From NCBI RefSeq assembly GCF_024380015.1, contig NZ_CP101509.1, positions 372,001 through 436,000 on the forward strand: a stretch of DNA of 64,000 bases. Reading direction: 5' to 3'. Below the pieces are notes generated by a model. The model ran no database searches and was not told where the DNA came from. It saw only the letters and a program-made list of their open reading frames with translations. The stretch comes from Photobacterium atrarenae. GTDB lineage: Bacteria > Pseudomonadota > Gammaproteobacteria > Enterobacterales > Vibrionaceae. Of this stretch, positions 62,706 to 64,000 are shown in pieces. Within the stretch, counting starts at the first letter, position 1; every line of letters starts with the position of its first letter. Made by a program: the position numbers and the translations under genes.

Positions 62706-64000
62706 ATGAGTACAAGAAAAATCGCAAAACTCAGCATGTTCATTGCCAGTCTGATCACCCTGCCTGCCGCAGCGATGCCTTACCCGGCAGGCACCCAGCT
62801 GGCAGAAAAACAGGAAATTACCCTCAACAACGGTGCCGAAGTCACCTCGATTGATCCGGCCAAACAAGCAGCAGAGCCGGCATTCAATCTGGGTCGGGAT
62901 CTGTTTGAAGGCCTAACCACCCAGGACAAGCAAGGCCAAACCGTGCCGGGGGTTGCAACCCACTGGGACGTCAATGCAAACAACACCGTCTATACCTTCC
63001 ACCTGCGGGACTCGAAATGGTCCAACGGCGAGCCTGTGACAGCCCACGACTTTGTCTACAGCTGGCAACGCCTGCTCGACCCGAAAACTGCCTCGCCTTA
63101 TGCCTGGTTCGCCGCAATTCCCGGCATCAAGAACGCCGATGCAATTATGAATGGTGAGGCCGCGCCGAGCAGTCTGGGTGTCAGAGCCCTGGATGATCAC
63201 ACCTTCGAAGTGACGCTGGAAGAACCCATCCCGTTTTTCATCAAGCTCCTCAGCCACCCGGTCATGGCGCCGGTACACCAGGCCACCGTCGAACAATACG
63301 GCAGCGCCTGGACCCAACCTGAACACATTGTGACCAACGGCGCCTTTACCGTCTCGGCGTGGAAGGTCAATGAGAAAATGGTGATGGTCAAAAACCCCCA
63401 TTACTGGAATGCTGATGCCGTGGTGCTCAATCAAATCACTTGGTTGCCAATCGGTGATGCCAACGTCTCGCTGAACCGCTTCCTGGCCGGTGAACTCGAT
63501 GAAGCGCTCTCGATCCCGGCAGCGCAGAAAAACCGGATCCTCAAACAGTTTCCGACCAAAGTAGCGACCACCAGCGCGTCGCTGGGCTCCATCTTTTACT
63601 ACCTCAATACCCAGTCCGGTCCGACCCAGGATCTGCGGGTGCGCCAGGCGCTTTCCTATGCCATCGACCGCAATATTATGACCCAGGCAATCGTCAAGAA
63701 CGGCGGTGTACCCATGTATACCCTGGTGCCGCCGCAAACCGACAACTTTGACAGCTTCACCCCGGCCTACGCGACCTGGACTCAGCAAGTCCGCAACCAA
63801 AAAGCCAAAGCCCTGCTGGCTGAGGCCGGTTACAGCAAGGCTAACCCGCTCAAGCTGACCTTCACCGTGCCGACCTTCTCCCAGGACGTCAAAATGGCAA
63901 CGGCCATGGCGGGGATGTGGAAAAGCGTGCTGGGCGCCCAGGTGGAAATCAAACAGCTGGAGCCCAAGGTGTTCTACGCCCTGAAAGATCCGGGCAATAT
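62706..64000 (+). CDS. Oligopeptide ABC transporter substrate-binding protein, OppA-like (partial)
   Basis: The first 431 or so residues of a periplasmic peptide-binding protein; the frame is open at the window edge (OppA is about 540). It has a Sec signal peptide (about 1-23, cleaved near LPAAA-MP). Cluster 5 binding-protein marks follow: NNGAEVTSIDPAKQAAEPAF, LFEGLTTQDKQGQTVPGVAT, FHLRDSKWSNGEPVTAHDFV, YSWQRLLDPKTASPYAW and LRVRQALSYAIDRNIM. It captures oligopeptides for import by permease and ATPase subunits probably encoded beyond the window. The ATG at 62706 is preceded by AGAGGATA. The promoter contains the hydroxyproline-cluster operator. Confidence 0.93.
   Translation, partial: MSTRKIAKLSMFIASLITLPAAAMPYPAGTQLAEKQEITLNNGAEVTSIDPAKQAAEPAFNLGRDLFEGLTTQDKQGQTVPGVATHWDVNANNTVYTFHLRDSKWSNGEPVTAHDFVYSWQRLLDPKTASPYAWFAAIPGIKNADAIMNGEAAPSSLGVRALDDHTFEVTLEEPIPFFIKLLSHPVMAPVHQATVEQYGSAWTQPEHIVTNGAFTVSAWKVNEKMVMVKNPHYWNADAVVLNQITWLPIGDANVSLNRFLAGELDEALSIPAAQKNRILKQFPTKVATTSASLGSIFYYLNTQSGPTQDLRVRQALSYAIDRNIMTQAIVKNGGVPMYTLVPPQTDNFDSFTPAYATWTQQVRNQKAKALLAEAGYSKANPLKLTFTVPTFSQDVKMATAMAGMWKSVLGAQVEIKQLEPKVFYALKDPGN

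Noticed and set aside
62913..63800. Minus-strand frame of 295 codons near the right edge
   Set aside because: It is antisense to the OppA-like gene, which is open to the window end and clearly recognisable.
1..64000. tRNA, rRNA, CRISPR arrays, prophage or complete insertion sequences
   Set aside because: I looked for these and found no cloverleaf, spaced direct repeats, phage structural genes or transposase reading frames that could be supported.

Overview
The window reads as one continuous stretch of a gammaproteobacterial chromosome, most likely Vibrionaceae (Photobacterium or Vibrio type). Reasons: a full cyoABCDE operon, a UPF0217/TrmY-type methyltransferase, a CsgD/VpsT-like regulator in front of an exopolysaccharide locus, and a small MITE-like repeat of a type I recall from this family. 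The genus is an inference. I saw no rRNA, tRNA, CRISPR array, prophage or complete insertion sequence.

Layout. 1-4.8 kb: cytochrome bo3 oxidase operon (minus). 5.6-9.9 kb: alcohol-dehydrogenase-like gene with divergent LysR, a YgjH/CsaA-type tRNA-binding protein, and a ModF-like double ABC ATPase whose first ATP site is degenerate. 10.0-17.2 kb: a complete trans-4-hydroxy-L-proline catabolic cluster (epimerase, D-hydroxyproline dehydrogenase, deaminase, ketoglutarate-semialdehyde dehydrogenase), with an NhaC-type carrier and a GntR regulator. A perfect 22-bp palindrome lies in its divergent promoter. 17.4-39.8 kb: a large exopolysaccharide locus (HTH-less CsgD/VpsT-like protein, JUMPstart/ops leader, initiating transferase, export proteins, frameshifted BY-kinase, flippase, polymerase, glycosyltransferases, GDP-fucose/GDP-mannose genes, galU, TupA-like protein). 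39.9-53.6 kb: mixed accessory genes, namely a Crp-like regulator with two secreted unknown proteins, a BASS carrier, an MFS pump with AraC regulator, a MITE, trmY, a cold-shock gene, MarR with a DJ-1 protein, a methyltransferase, and an OYE reductase with LysR. 53.8-60.4 kb: a GMC oxidoreductase, enolase-superfamily, MFS and aldehyde-dehydrogenase operon with divergent IclR, substrate unknown. 60.5-64 kb: Xaa-Pro aminopeptidase followed by an OppA-like peptide-binding protein that runs off the window.

How it fits together. Sixteen bases of the hydroxyproline-cluster palindrome recur exactly in the promoter of the OppA-like gene. That promoter is itself a diverged, gapless duplicate of the Xaa-Pro aminopeptidase promoter. 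Peptide uptake, X-Pro cleavage and hydroxyproline breakdown therefore look like parts of one regulon for proline/hydroxyproline-rich (collagen-type) peptides, though they lie about 45 kb apart. The exopolysaccharide locus mixes VPS-like regulation and export with a colanic-acid-like, probably fucose-containing, sugar gene set. A 7-A tract breaks its co-polymerase/kinase gene, so polymer production may be off or switchable in this isolate.
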